A DNA stretch of 64,000 bases from Plotosus lineatus (lineage: Eukaryota > Chordata > Actinopteri > Siluriformes > Plotosidae), in the NCBI GenBank assembly GCA_024760905.1, contig CM045735.1, forward strand, positions 8,815,661 through 8,879,660, in the 5' to 3' direction. Each line of letters starts with the position of its first letter. Position 1 is the stretch's first letter. The translations under genes were made by a program, and so were the position numbers. Shown here piece by piece: positions 10,383-22,700 of this stretch. The notes below the pieces were generated by a model, which was not told where the DNA came from, searched no databases, and was given only the letters and a program-made list of their open reading frames with translations.

Positions 10383-13300
10383 TATCATTGGCTCCTTCTG
10401 TCTCAAAAGACAATGGATTTGCGCCTATTTGGGAGGTACTCCACATCAGTTCGGTGTTGGGCAGCAGCGCCGTCTATGACTGTACAAGCCAATTCTGGAG
10501 TGGCAATCCCTGTTACAGTTAACGCATACAAAGGCTGATGGCTGCAACTGGACGCACGTGTTCTCTTACCTTCCGCTATTGTGCTGCCTTTCATTATGGA
10601 ACGGCGCAAAGCATTCCGATCAGCCGCAGTAATTTCCCAGATGTTTGTATCAATGTTTGCACTCTTCATGTCACATTTGCAGACATCTTTAAAACGCATT
10701 GCTGGGCATCCAGTGGGTCTCGAACCTTCAGCAAGTTCTGCATATAGGACGTCTTTGGGGATATGACCATTCCACATTCGGTGGACATGGCCGAGCCACC
10801 GAAGGTGTCTTTGCAAGAGGAGCGCATGCATATTTGTTAGGCAGACCTGCTTAAGGACATCTGTGTTAGTAATGTGGTCCTTCCAGGAGATGTGGAGGAT
10901 CCTGTGCAGGCTACGAAGATGGAAACCGTTCAGCCAATTCTCCTAGTGTGAGTAGGTTGTCCAGCTCTTGCTACCGTGGAGCAGGGTACTCAGGACACAG
11001 GCTTTTTACACAGCCATCTTAGTGGATATGGTGAGCTTGCTGTTTTCCCACACTCTCTTGGACAGTCTGGCCATTGCAGCGGCAGCCTTCCCTGTTCGCC
11101 TATTAAGCTCAGGGTCAAGGAACAGGCTGCTGTTGATCCCAGGTAAGTGAATTCCTCAATCACTTTTAAGGTGTAGTCACCAATACTGATGCTGGGAACT
11201 GCACTGATTCTCTGGCCTATAATCTCTGTCTTCTTAAGGCTGATTGTAAGGCCAAACTCTTTGCAAGCATCTGCCAAACAGGTAAGCAACCTCTGGAGGC
11301 CAGCTTGAGAATGGGAGACTAGGGCGGCATCATCAGCAAAGAGAATCTCTCTTAACAGGATTTTGTGCACCTTGGTCCTTGCTTTCAGACGTGCCATGTT
11401 GAACAGAAGCTATTTCAACTTCAGAACTTCAGAAGCTTAAAGAGACCACTCCTGCTGACCAGGTCGAAAGCTTTCATCAGGTCAATGAAGCCAATGTATA
11501 GTGGTTGTCTTTGCTCACGACATTTCTCTTGCAGCGGTCTGAGGGTGAAGATCATGTCCATGGTGGATCTGTTTGCCCTGAAGCCACACTGAGATTCAGG
11601 ATACACTCTTTCAGCAAGTATCTGTAGACTCTTCAGGACCACTCGAGCAAATATCTTGCCTGCAACGGTGAGTAGGGATATGCCTCTATAGTTATTACAG
11701 TCACTGTGGTGCCCTTTATTCTTATATAGTGTGATGATGTTGGAATCATGCATGCCTTGTGGGACGTGTCCCTCTTGCCAGCATTGGCAAAGATGACTGT
11801 GAAGATGTGCTAGCAGTACAAATTTTCCAGCCTGGAAGACTTCTCCAGGAATGCCATCATTTCCTGGTGTCTTCCTGCATGCTAGGGAGTCAATGGCCTT
11901 CCTTATCTCGTCTTCGGTAGGTGGCAGATCCAGATCTTCCATAATGGGTAAAGCAGGAATGCTCTCTAAGGCATCTTCAGAAACCACATTTTCTGTGGAG
12001 TAGAGATCTTGATAATGCTCAGCCCATCTTTCCATCTGCTTGGAGCGATTGGTAATAGCTTTACCTTTCTTTGATTTCAGAGGAGCAACTTTCCTGATGG
12101 CAGGTCCAAAAGCTTTCTTCATTCCCTCGTACATGCCCTGGATATTTCCACTATCTGCACAGGTTTGGATGTTCATGCATAAGGGCTGCCAGTGTTTATT
12201 TGCACAATGTCTTGATGTCCTCCGAACAGTTTGTCTAGATGCTTGAAGTGAAGAGAGGTTCTTGGGGGAAGGATCTGCTTTGTAGGCAATCAATGTGTTT
12301 CTTTTTGCCTTTATGACAGGTTCCATCACTGGGAGATGTAATTCAAACCAGTCTTGGTTTTTCCTCTCCTTCTTGCCAAGGGTTATCATGGCTGCATCAT
12401 AGACTTTGTCTCGTATGAAGCACCAATTCTCTTCTATACTTGTAGCTGTTGGATGGTCAGCAAGAGTTCGTTCCAGGCGGTCGACCAGCTGTGCACATAC
12501 ATCAGGGCTGGAAATTCTGGAAGAATTTATCCGAGGGCATTCTGCTTGTTTGGGGTGGTAGATCTTTTTCGGCTGCAGGCGGACTTTGGTATAGACTAAA
12601 GAGTGGTCCATATCACAGTCAGCACTATGGAAGCTGAGTGTATGGAGCATGTTGTTAAGTGGAGCCCTTCTGGTTATAACAAGGTCCAATTGGTGCCAGT
12701 GGCCAGATCTAGTGTGTCTCCATGAGACCTTGTGATGTGGCTTGGCGTTAGAGAATGTGTTGGTGATGTATAGCTTGTGGTAGGAGCATAGCGCCAGTAG
12801 ACGCTGACCATTCTTGATCATCTTGCCCACACCAAAGAGTCCAAGGCAGCTTGGACATGTCTCGTGGTCGTTCCAAACTCTGGAATTAAAATCACCCAGC
12901 AGGATGATTTGCTCTGATTTGGGGATGGTGCCAACAATGGTATCATAGCTCCCCGTGAAACTGATCTTTTGTTTCTTGAGGAGAGGTTAAAGTTGGAGCA
13001 TAAACACTTAAGATGCTTACTTTCCCATGTGATGTTAAGATTCCAAAGGAAAGGATGCGTTCTGAGCCATTTTTGGGAGGTTCTATCATGGGAAGCACGT
13101 TTTTCTTGATTGCCAGACCAACACAATGTAGACGAGTTTCTTCAGCTGGTCTGCCTTGCCAGAAAAAGGCAAAGTCCTTCTCCTGTAGCATGCCATCTCT
13201 AGCAAGTCTGGTCTCTTGTAATGCTGCTATATCCACATTTAGTCTTCCTAGCTCAGAGTAAATGATGGCTGTCATCAAACTGTTCCAGGTTGTCAGAGAG

Positions 13301-13997
13301 ACCTGGACACATAGTCTTCACGTTCCAAGTGGCCAGCCATAAGACTGGTAGTTTCTTGCTCCGTTTTTGCTTGCCAGGTGCAAGTTTACCACCTGCTTGT
13401 CAGGCGGAATAATCTAATCTCCACACACCTGCCAGAAGGTAACACAGTCAACCGCCTTAGGGGCTCCACTCCGGATTTGGATCAGGTTTACTCCTTTAGC
13501 CTTCGCTTCTCCCAAAGAAGTTCCACAAGACAGTAGCGTAGATTTTATTTCAGAGTTTGCAGTCTCAGCCTTTGCCTGAAGAGGCATAACCTGCAAGGCA
13601 CCAGGTGGTTTAGAGTCAGAGTGTCCTTCTCTTAGCCTTTTTCCTCAAAAGGCTCTACCCACAAGGCAGTGGGCGGTTGGTTGGTGAGTGCCAAGGCATG
13701 TCCACGTATCAGTGGGCCTGTACACTGCACCTCTGGGCCCAACTTGCTCCGAGATCCCTTACAGACTCTGCCTGGGGCCACAAGGTGCCCAGTTGCCCGT
13801 GGTGTGCCTTGTGGAGGCATTGTGAGAGTCTTGACTGATGAGGTGCTCAATCCACCAGGGGAGGGCTTAGAGATTGCCGCCCTTTTCACTCAACAAGTTA
13901 GATGGCAGCTACAGCTTGAGGCGAGAATGGCTAAGCAACTGCACTACACTAGCTACAACACTCACCCTCAAGGGCCCAGTGCGTTAACACCACACCA
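10383..13997 (-). mobile_element. Complete-length, decayed non-LTR retrotransposon with 13-bp target duplication
   Basis: CTTTTAATATTAT lies at 10,370-10,382 and again at 13,998-14,010, bracketing 3.6 kb. On the minus strand the order is a GC-richer 5' leader (13,997-13,280), an APE-like endonuclease, a linker, the reverse transcriptase and a conserved C-terminal region, then the motif GAGACAGAAGGAGCC and an AT-rich tail. The order matches a single-ORF LINE. The broken frames are described separately. Confidence 0.8.
10403..13278 (-). pseudogene. Endonuclease-reverse transcriptase polyprotein, frameshifted
   Basis: Piece 1 (13,278-12,943) is the endonuclease N-terminus: LNVDIAALQETRL carries the conserved Gln-Glu motif, and SVYAPT follows. 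Piece 2 (12,830-11,421, 469 codons) carries the endonuclease end (WRHTRSGHWHQLDLVI), the linker, and RT motifs YRGISLLTVAGKIFARV, QCGFRANRSTMDMIF and FIDLMKAFD. Piece 3 (11,397-10,990) carries the catalytic LFADDAALV and GLTISLKKTE. Piece 4 (10,831-10,403) is the C-terminal LRWLGHVHRMWNGHIPKDVL region. At least three frame breaks separate these parts, and RT sequence between pieces 2 and 3 is missing. The C-terminus is distantly like that of the LINE at 2,405-3,582. It cannot make a working protein. Confidence 0.8.
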
Positions 13998-14010
13998 CTT
14001 TTAATATTAT

Positions 14011-15992
14011 AATCAACGGAATATCAAGGTTTCTTCAACATATCAACTTTTAATATTGCACTCAACAACTAACAAATACCTTCGTCACACTACGTGCTGT
14101 TGCTGACGGTTTATAATTAACTTGTATTTGTTAGAAAATGTCGGCAAATGTGTTGCTCAATTTGAAACGCATTCATTTATTTATTATTTTCACATTGGGA
14201 CCTTTAATAGTGACATTGAACAGTTTTTTTCCTCATCATTGTTCCCTTCCATCATGCTTTCCGCCTTTGTTGTTAAAAGTACTGGCCAATGAGAATTGCT
14301 GTTTCACCGAACTGGTGAAATTGACTAATCATAAGGCACGGTTGATACTGATTTTGATTTGGTTACTTTTTAGTAGGATGTATGATTGGGGACACATTGA
14401 TTATACAGATTTTTTCCCCTTACGTTTTTTCAACACAACCAGCTGCTATATTTTTATTTTTTGCATCTGAATGCTCAGGTGGGGTTTTTATGTACTATTT
14501 TGGGCCAACCGGCCGTATTACTGCCATCAAAGGTATTTTTAAGGTTGGCCCAAGTTGCAGGTCAGGTTAGGGTAGGAAGCCTCACCAAGCATTTTCCATT
14601 TCTTCCAAATGAGTCGGACAAATAAACTATAACAAGATATCTGGTAAACAGACACTATTTCGCATAAGCCAGAATTTCACTTCATGTCTAAATACTATCC
14701 ATTAAATATTACTGGAATGAATTACAATAATCAACCCTGGGACTAAAAAAAAAAAAAAAAAAAAGCAGTCAAGAGGCAAAGCAAATAATTTTTTTTGTAT
14801 GGGAATAGAAATCCAAAATTATTATTTCTTCACTTATTTTAATTAACTTATTTATTAGAATTAAAAGTAAGTTAAAATTTCAAGCACTTTGCACCTCTGA
14901 TAAGATGAACACATATTTTGCATTTATTTAATTGTATGCTATTTTTATGTTTTGTTTTTACTCCCTGACATGACAAAATACTAACACAGTAATCACTTTG
15001 CCCAATATTGGTCAATGAACTTTTGTATTTGATTTGAGGTTAAAAAGTAACCATATGCTATTGCTTCTGCCCTCATGCTGCTCACCCCAACCCCTCTTTA
15101 TAAACAAATGCTCTAACTGCAAGTTCTTTATTTTTCATATTTTTGACAATAAGGGTTAAAAGGCAGCATGCTGTCTGTAATTTTTTCGAATTTATTCTTT
15201 TTGGTGACTTTGAGCCATTGTCCCTTTCTAAACGGTAAGAATGTTTTTGATGAATAAATTAATTACTTGTTGACTACGGATGAAGTGAATATACTTCAGG
15301 AGGAACTCAATTGTACAATGGGTCGGTTCTGTATGCAACTGGCATGACCACCACTGGTTCTGGCGCAAAATCTTTATTGCAAGTCCTACTATTTTCACTT
15401 TGATCTGTTACTTTGGTGATTATAGTATGGCATGAAACACAAGCAACTAAAAAATAAACAAATTTTTGTCCATATATTGTGACTAATTGTGCAGAAATAT
15501 TTCAATGTTTTATTTTCTTAATCTTTTTCACTAGATGTCTCCGATTTATTGTGTCTGACATGTTGTATGTGTCTATGTGTGGGTGGGGCTTTATCTTTTA
15601 ATTATTTATAGTTTTTGGAAAAACATTCAGTCAAAATGAGAACCATTAATTCAAGGAAGTTTAAGAGAATGAATCAAATTAATTCTGGGTGTGTTTTTTT
15701 TCAAAGTTTACTGCAGTTTAAAATAATAATCCTTTGTATTCCAGATGATAAACAAAAGGAGGTTAGAAAGAGACTTCATTCTTTGAATTGGAAAAAAGGA
15801 AATGCTTAAATTCTATGTGTATAATAAAAACATTATGATAAAGTAAAATCGGTTATAAATGTTTCTGTCCTGCATACCTTTTGACATTTACATTTTAAAC
15901 CAGATTTTAAATATAGAAGATCTAATCAAACACATTTGTTTCTGAGTATCTTCTCATCATCATCTCAGACCCAATTGTATGTTCCTGTGTAG
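14011..15992. other. Upstream flank of factor B copy A
   Basis: From about 14,551 this sequence is closely matched by 29,181-29,211 plus 32,361-34,256 upstream of copy B, so it belongs to the tandem unit. It holds an (A)20 run at 14,747-14,764. Relative to copy B it lacks roughly 430 bases after GTAAGAA at about 15,239. I found no convincing signal-peptide exon, TATA box or liver-type regulatory motif here. Confidence 0.55.
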
Positions 15993-16726
15993 GTGCACCG
16001 TCTCAGTGTCCGAGCAAAGAACTGAGTATAACTAATGGTACTTACACCCTCTCCAATGGATATAATGAGGGTAGTAAACTGAGATACAGCTGCTCAGAGG
16101 GGTTTTATCCATATCCTATAAAAAAGCGTGAATGTGACAGAGGCCAGTGGGATCCTGAACCCACCACAAACCCTCCACACTGCAAGAGTAAGTCACAAAC
16201 AATTCTGCAACAGCTCACCCTTCCCATAACACACTTATGTCAGCATCTCTCTGACTCTTTCAGAGGTCACGTGTCCTAATCCAAATGTTCTGGAGAATGG
16301 AATGGTGTCTCCATTCAAACGATTGTACTATGTGAATGACACAACCATATATAAGTGTAATTCTGATTACACATTTCGAGGATCTTCTACCCGTGTGTGC
16401 AAGGTCAATGGGAAGTGGAGCGGTGGCACACCAATTTGTAGTCGGAACAGTAAGTAATGAGCTTCACTGATAGTAATTAATTCATTCATTCATTTAAATA
16501 TCATTATGAAAGCACCTGCCAGATCTTATAATAATATATACCCAATCTACAGCTGATCACTGTCCAGACCCTGGAACGCCACCTGGGACCAGGAGAAATG
16601 GACACATTTTCAATATCGATGACAAAGTGACCTACACTTGTGATAGAAATCTGAAACTTTTAGGTTCCAAAGAGCGCGTTTGTCAGGACAGTGGCACCTG
16701 GTCAGGGCAAGAACCGGAGTGCTACG
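15993..16726 (+). other. cfb: Copy A: three CCP (sushi) domains
   Basis: One exon per domain, all phase 1, as is usual for CCP modules. Domain 1 spans QCPS to PPHCK, domain 2 VTCPN to PICSRN, and domain 3 HCPDPG to PECY. Each keeps four cysteines and the late Trp (QWDP, KWSG, TWSG). In factor B these domains make the Ba fragment that guides the first contact with C3b. Confidence 0.9.
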
Positions 16727-19700
16727 GTGAGTATCTTCATAGTACTACAAACACCAGAGTGCATTCTATAGAATAGAAATACCTTAACTAATGACAGATT
16801 TTCCTGATGTGAGTTTGATGGTATTTGGACATCCCCACTGTAGCTGAGTTCACATACGACACGCCACAAGAAGTAGCAGAGCAGTTCAGCAGTTCTCTAA
16901 AGACTACTATAAGCTTGCATGAGGAATCAGGTACAGTCGGACTCCCCAAATCCCAATGTCATTTCCATTTTGATCAACTATTTCGTTTTTATTCTGAGTA
17001 CATAATAAATCATTTTCAAAATTTTAGGTCAAGCTGGAAAGAGGATACGTTTGGACCGGGGAGGACTTCTTGACATATACATTGCCCTGGATGCATCTGA
17101 CAGCATAGATCCGGATGATTTTAATAAAGCAAAGAATGTCATCAAGAAACTTATAAATAAGGTATATTAGACACAATATTTGAAATGCAAATATGTTTTG
17201 TGGAGCAGCAATGTGCTTGCGATTTCATACCTTAAAACAATTTGAATCTATTCATTTTCACATTTTATACTCGATGGCTTACTCTTCTTTCATATCACTA
17301 TTCAAGGTTGTAATAATTACACCTCAGTGTTTCATCTTGACTGAATTTTTGTTTTATTTTATTTTATTTTATTTTTCAACAGATAAGCTATTACGAAGTC
17401 TTTCCAAATTACGAGATAGTAATTTTTGCAACAGATGTGACACATATTGTTCGTATTACTGATTACAAGAGGGGTCCCGCAACAAAGTTGAAAGATGTAC
17501 TCAAATTGCTAGACGATTATAAATATGATGGTAAGTTTTTACCTGGAGAAATATTACTGAAAACATTTTTAAATGGTTGTAATCTGTGGTAGCTTTTGTG
17601 ATAATCCACTGTAGAGTGTCATACACCAGCATATCAACAAAATCCTAAACTATATGTCAATGGTACATAGTTTCTTCCTTTTAAGTTGATGTTTGAGAGA
17701 TTTCCTTTTGGCCTTTTCCCTTTATCAGGGGTCGCCACAGCGAATGATTCACACGTTTGATTTGGCATAGTTTTTTTCGCTGGATGCCCTTCCTGACACA
17801 ACCCTTTTGCAAGGGACAGAAACACGCTGTCGGCTTTGCAGCTACTCTTTACGAAAGTCAGCAATGGTTCTTTTACATGAACCTCTCACTATAGACAGTG
17901 AGAGAAATGGCCAGCCTTTGATAACCCAGTTAGCTGTACTGGGGGGACAGTGACAACCTTGTGGAGAGTGGGACTCGAACCCCCAACCTTAGGATCTGCA
18001 ATCCAGTGCCCTATACCACCAGGCCATTACTGCCCTTAAGTTGATGATGTTTAAACTTTTAAATTGACCCGTAGCTGCTGTTTGTTTGATGTTTTCTTCA
18101 TTAGGATGACTTTTAATTTGTATTCCCAATTGATTGCTGGTTAATACTGTTTTAACATGAACACATTATTATCTGTATGCACTGTAAAAGATGAAATGTT
18201 GCTTGTTCAAGCATCTTAAGAAACAAGAATCTTATTCTGAAAAGCATTTCTCCCTCATGACTGAACATGACAAAACCAAAACACCTTTTAGAATCATTGT
18301 ATTGTGATATTCTGGTCTAATATGTTTTTGTTTTAAATTGCCAGATAAAGGAGAGAAAACAGGAACAAATATTCGCAAAGCTTATGAGAGCATACTAAGC
18401 AGCCTCAGTTTTGAGAAGGGACAAAATAAGACATCTTTCGATCTGACGCAGCACGTCGTAATCATATTCACTGACGGTATTAATCTGTTTGTAAAAAAAA
18501 TTCCATGATGATCCAGTCTTACAATCCACATGAAGTTTTCTTATTCTTTGAAATAATTCCTATTTTAGTATAAAAATATAATACAGTATTCTTAAATTCG
18601 AATTTTTCTAATAATATAAACAATGCCCTATATTTCATCATGTCTACAGGTATTGCCAACATGGGAGGAGACCCTAAACCTATTGTTGAGAACATCAAGG
18701 AAACAGTATATGGTGGCGATATGGATCGGGAAAAATATCTCGGCAAGTAAAAAAATGTTTCTTCAAGATCCATTTTTACCAGCAATGAAGATATATGTAT
18801 ATATATGGCAAACAGATATATTTATTCCATTTATTCTGTCCACACCCACTGGATATAAGAAATCATACATTCTGACTGACTAATTCACCACTAAAATATC
18901 CGTGCAGTTACCATGAGTAGCTACATCACCGTAAATGGAACGAAAACAGTCCTGATTCCATGATATTTGGCACTAAGTGGACAGCGCTTCCATTCATTCT
19001 AGATTTATATGAGGAAAAACACAATGTTTGGAATGAAAGTAATTTAGAGTAAGAATGTATTTTTTATTTTAAAGAATTCGACGTTATCAACTTTATCAAA
19101 TGCAGCCATGAAGGAGGGGGGGGCACAAACCAGTGTCTTTCCCTCATGCCGGTCCCAAGCCCGGATAAATGCAGAGGGTTGTGTCAGGAAGGGCATCCGA
19201 AGTAAAATCAATGCCAAACTTACTAATGCAAATCAGAAACATTACCTCCATACTGGATCGGTCGAGGCCCGGATTAACAACGACCGCCATCAGTGCTGTT
19301 AACCAACAGGGTGCTGGTGGAAATTGGACGACTGTTGGTCGAAGAAGGAGAGGTGGGAGGCGTGTCCGTAGGCGGAGAGAGAAGAGGAAAGGCATGAGTC
19401 TAGGACTGAGAGTAGGGACTTTAGATGTTGGAACTATGAAAGGAGAAGATAGAGAGCTGGCTGACATGATGCAGAAGAGGAAGGTGGACATACTCTGTGT
19501 TCAGGAGACCAGGTGGACAGGTAGCAAAGCTAGAAGCTTAGGAGCGGGGTTTAAGCGGTTGTATCATGCTGTAGATGGGAAGAGAAATGGAGTAGGAGTC
19601 ATCTTGAAGGAGGAGTTTATCAGGAATGTTCTAGAAGTGAAAAGAATGTCAGACTGAGTCTCAAATTAGAAATTGAAGGCGTGATGTTCAATGTTGTTCG

Positions 19701-22700
19701 TGCTTATGCCCCACAGGCAGGATGTGAGCTAGAAGAGAAGGAGAGATTCTGAAGCGAGTTAGATGAAGTGATGCAGAGTACCCCCAGAGGTGAAAGAGTG
19801 GTCATTGGGGCAGACTTCAATGGGCATGTCGGTGCAGGAAACAGAGGGGACGAGAAAGTGATGGGCAGGTTTGGTATCCAGGACAGGAACACAGAAGAAC
19901 AGATGTTGATAGATTTTGCAAAAAGGATGGAAATGGCTGTGGTGAATACTTTCTTCCAGAAGAGACAGGAGCATAGGGTGACTTATAATAGCAGAGGTAG
20001 GAGCACACATGTAAACTACATCTTGTGTAGACGATGCAGTTTGAAGGAAGTCAGTGACTGCAAAGTAGTAGTGGGTGAGAGTGTTGCCAAACAGCATAGA
20101 ATGGTGGTGTGTAGGACGACGCTGATGGTGAGGAAGGTGAAGAAGGCAAAGGCAGAGCAGTAGACAAAGTGGTGGAAGCTGAAAAAGGAAGAGTGTCGTG
20201 TTGTCTTCAAGGAGGAGTTGAAACAGGCTTTGGGTGGTCAGGAAGTGCTTCCAGATGACTGGACGACCACAGCAAATGTGATCAGGGAGACAGGTAGGAG
20301 AGTACATGGTGTGTCCTCTGGAAGGAAAGTAGATAAGGAGACTTAGTGGTGGAATGAGGAAGTGCAGGAGTGTGTACAAAGGAAGAGGTTAGCGAAGAAG
20401 AAGTGGGACATTGAGAGGACCGAAGAGAGTAAACAGGAGTACAGGGAGACACAGCGTAAGGCAAAAGTAGCGGTGTCGAAGGCCAATCAGAGGGCATATG
20501 ATGACTTGTATGCTAGGTTGGACAGAAAGGAGGGATAAAATGATTTATACAGGTTGGCACAGCAGAGAGATAGAGAAGGGAAGGATGTGCAGCAAGTTAG
20601 AGTGATAAAGGACAGAGAGGGAAATGTATTGACTGATGACAGAAGTGTGTTGGTAAGATGGAAAGAGTACTTTGAAGAGCTGATGAATGAGGAAAATGAG
20701 AGATAAAAAAAGAGTCGAAGAGGTGACCGTTGAGGACCAGGAAGTAGCAAAGATTAGTAAGGGTGACGTGAGGAGGGCACTGAAGAGGATGAAAAATGGA
20801 AAGGCAGTTGGTCCTGATGACATACCGGTGGCGGTATGGAAGTGGCTATGAGAGGTAGCAGTAGATTTTCCGAGAAGAACATTCAACAAGGTCTTAGAGA
20901 GTGAGAGGATGCCGGAGGAATGGAGAAATGTGCTGGTGCCCATTTTTAAGAACAAGGGAGATGTGCAGAGTTGTGGCGACTACAGAGGGATAAAGTTGAT
21001 GAGCCATACGATGAAGCTATGGGAAAGAATAGTGGAAGCTAGACTAAGGGCAGAGGTCAGCATTTGTGGACAACAGTTTGGTTTTATGCCAAGAAAGAGC
21101 ACCACAGATGCAGTGTTTGCTTTGAGGATGTTAATAGACAAGTACAGAGACGATCAGAAGGAGCTGCATTGTGCCTTTGTGGATCTGGAGAAAGCATATG
21201 GATACTGCATCTAGGGTCAGTTCTGAGCCCCTTCTTGTTTGCTATGGTGTTGGACAGGCTGAGAGACGAGTGATCTGTAGTGAGAGCAGAGAACGAGTGT
21301 AGGAAAATCTAGAGAGGTGGAGGTATGCCCTGGAAAGAAGAGGAATGAAGGTAAGCCTCAGTAAAACAGAATACATGTGTGTGTGAATGAGAAAGACCCA
21401 AGAGGAACGGTGAGGTTACAGGGAGCAGAGATAAGGAAGGTGGAGGATTTTAAGTACTTCGGCTCAACAATCCAGAGCAATGGAGAGTGTGGAAAAGAGG
21501 TGAAGAAGCGTGTGCAGGCAGGTTGTAATGGTTGGAGAAAAGTGTCCAGTGTGATGTGCGATAGGAGAGTATCAGCAAGAATGAAAGGAAAAGTGTACAA
21601 GACGTGATGAGGCCAGCGATGTTGTATGGTTAAGAAACAGTGGCGCTGAGGAAAAGACAGGAGGCAGAGCTGGAGGTAGCGGAGATGAAACTGTTGATTT
21701 ATGGATGTGGTGAAGGAAGACATGAAGGTAGTTGGAGTAAGAGTCAAAGATGCAGAGGATAGGGTGAGATGGAGGCAGATGATTTGCTGTGGCGACCCCT
21801 GAAGGGAGCAGCCGAAAGGAAAAGAAGAAGAAGAAGAAGAACAAGGAGACTTTATGAATTTTATCAGCCTGCTGAGAAGAACAGGTCTTCAGTACTCAGC
21901 GTTGCCTGATGCCAGTGACCAGTTTGGCAGTGTGTGGGGAAACAGAAATGTGATGAGACCCAGGGGTATACTGGGACAAAAAAAGAATCAGGCCTAACAC
22001 TTTTGGTTAAGGTAGCCCAGCAATACAATCTAGAATTGGTTGTATGTGACTATATTGTGCCTTTTCTATATTAAAACTTCTCAGTTCTTCCTTTGTGCTT
22101 CTATTTTGACATGAGAACTCAAGAAGGAGGATGGTACAAGAAACTTTATCCCATCAGAAGACCAATCATATTGACTGTCTTAAGCTGTCAGTATAAAAGA
22201 TCATTAGAAGGGCTGCCAGTCTTTTGCAGCAATTTTTTTTAAATCGGACCCAGAGTGTATTGACTCACCGGGAAAATGCCCCAAAGGTTAGATTGGCAGT
22301 TTGATGGAAACAATGAACATCCTTTTCATTTTCCAAAATTTTAATAGAATAATAAAAATATTTTATTTGTCAAACTCCAGTAGCATGGATAGAATGAAAC
22401 AATTATTCCACTGAGTCTCATTGAATGTCACTGAGAGCCAGCTTAGTGTACAGCACCTCACTAATTAATAAGGAGTTCGGTGAGGGCATGGAGAACGATT
22501 ATAGGTTGGCCTCAAAAAGGTTCTGTACCACCATCTGATGCCTTAGGAGGGGGAAACAGTTTTCCACAAATAATGTTTACAGTGGAAGTGGGGAGCTGCT
22601 CACCTCAACTGGGGACGTCGTCAAGAGGTTGAAGGAATTTGATTGAATCATATTTTATTCATTGAAGAAAGGGATAGGGCACAAGTTAACCAACTTAGTG

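Noticed and set aside
14138..14470. Open frame with a hydrophobic start (LFIIFTLGPLIVTL) as the factor B signal exon
   Set aside because: It lies left of the duplicated unit, no equivalent precedes copy B, and no donor in the right phase follows the hydrophobic part.
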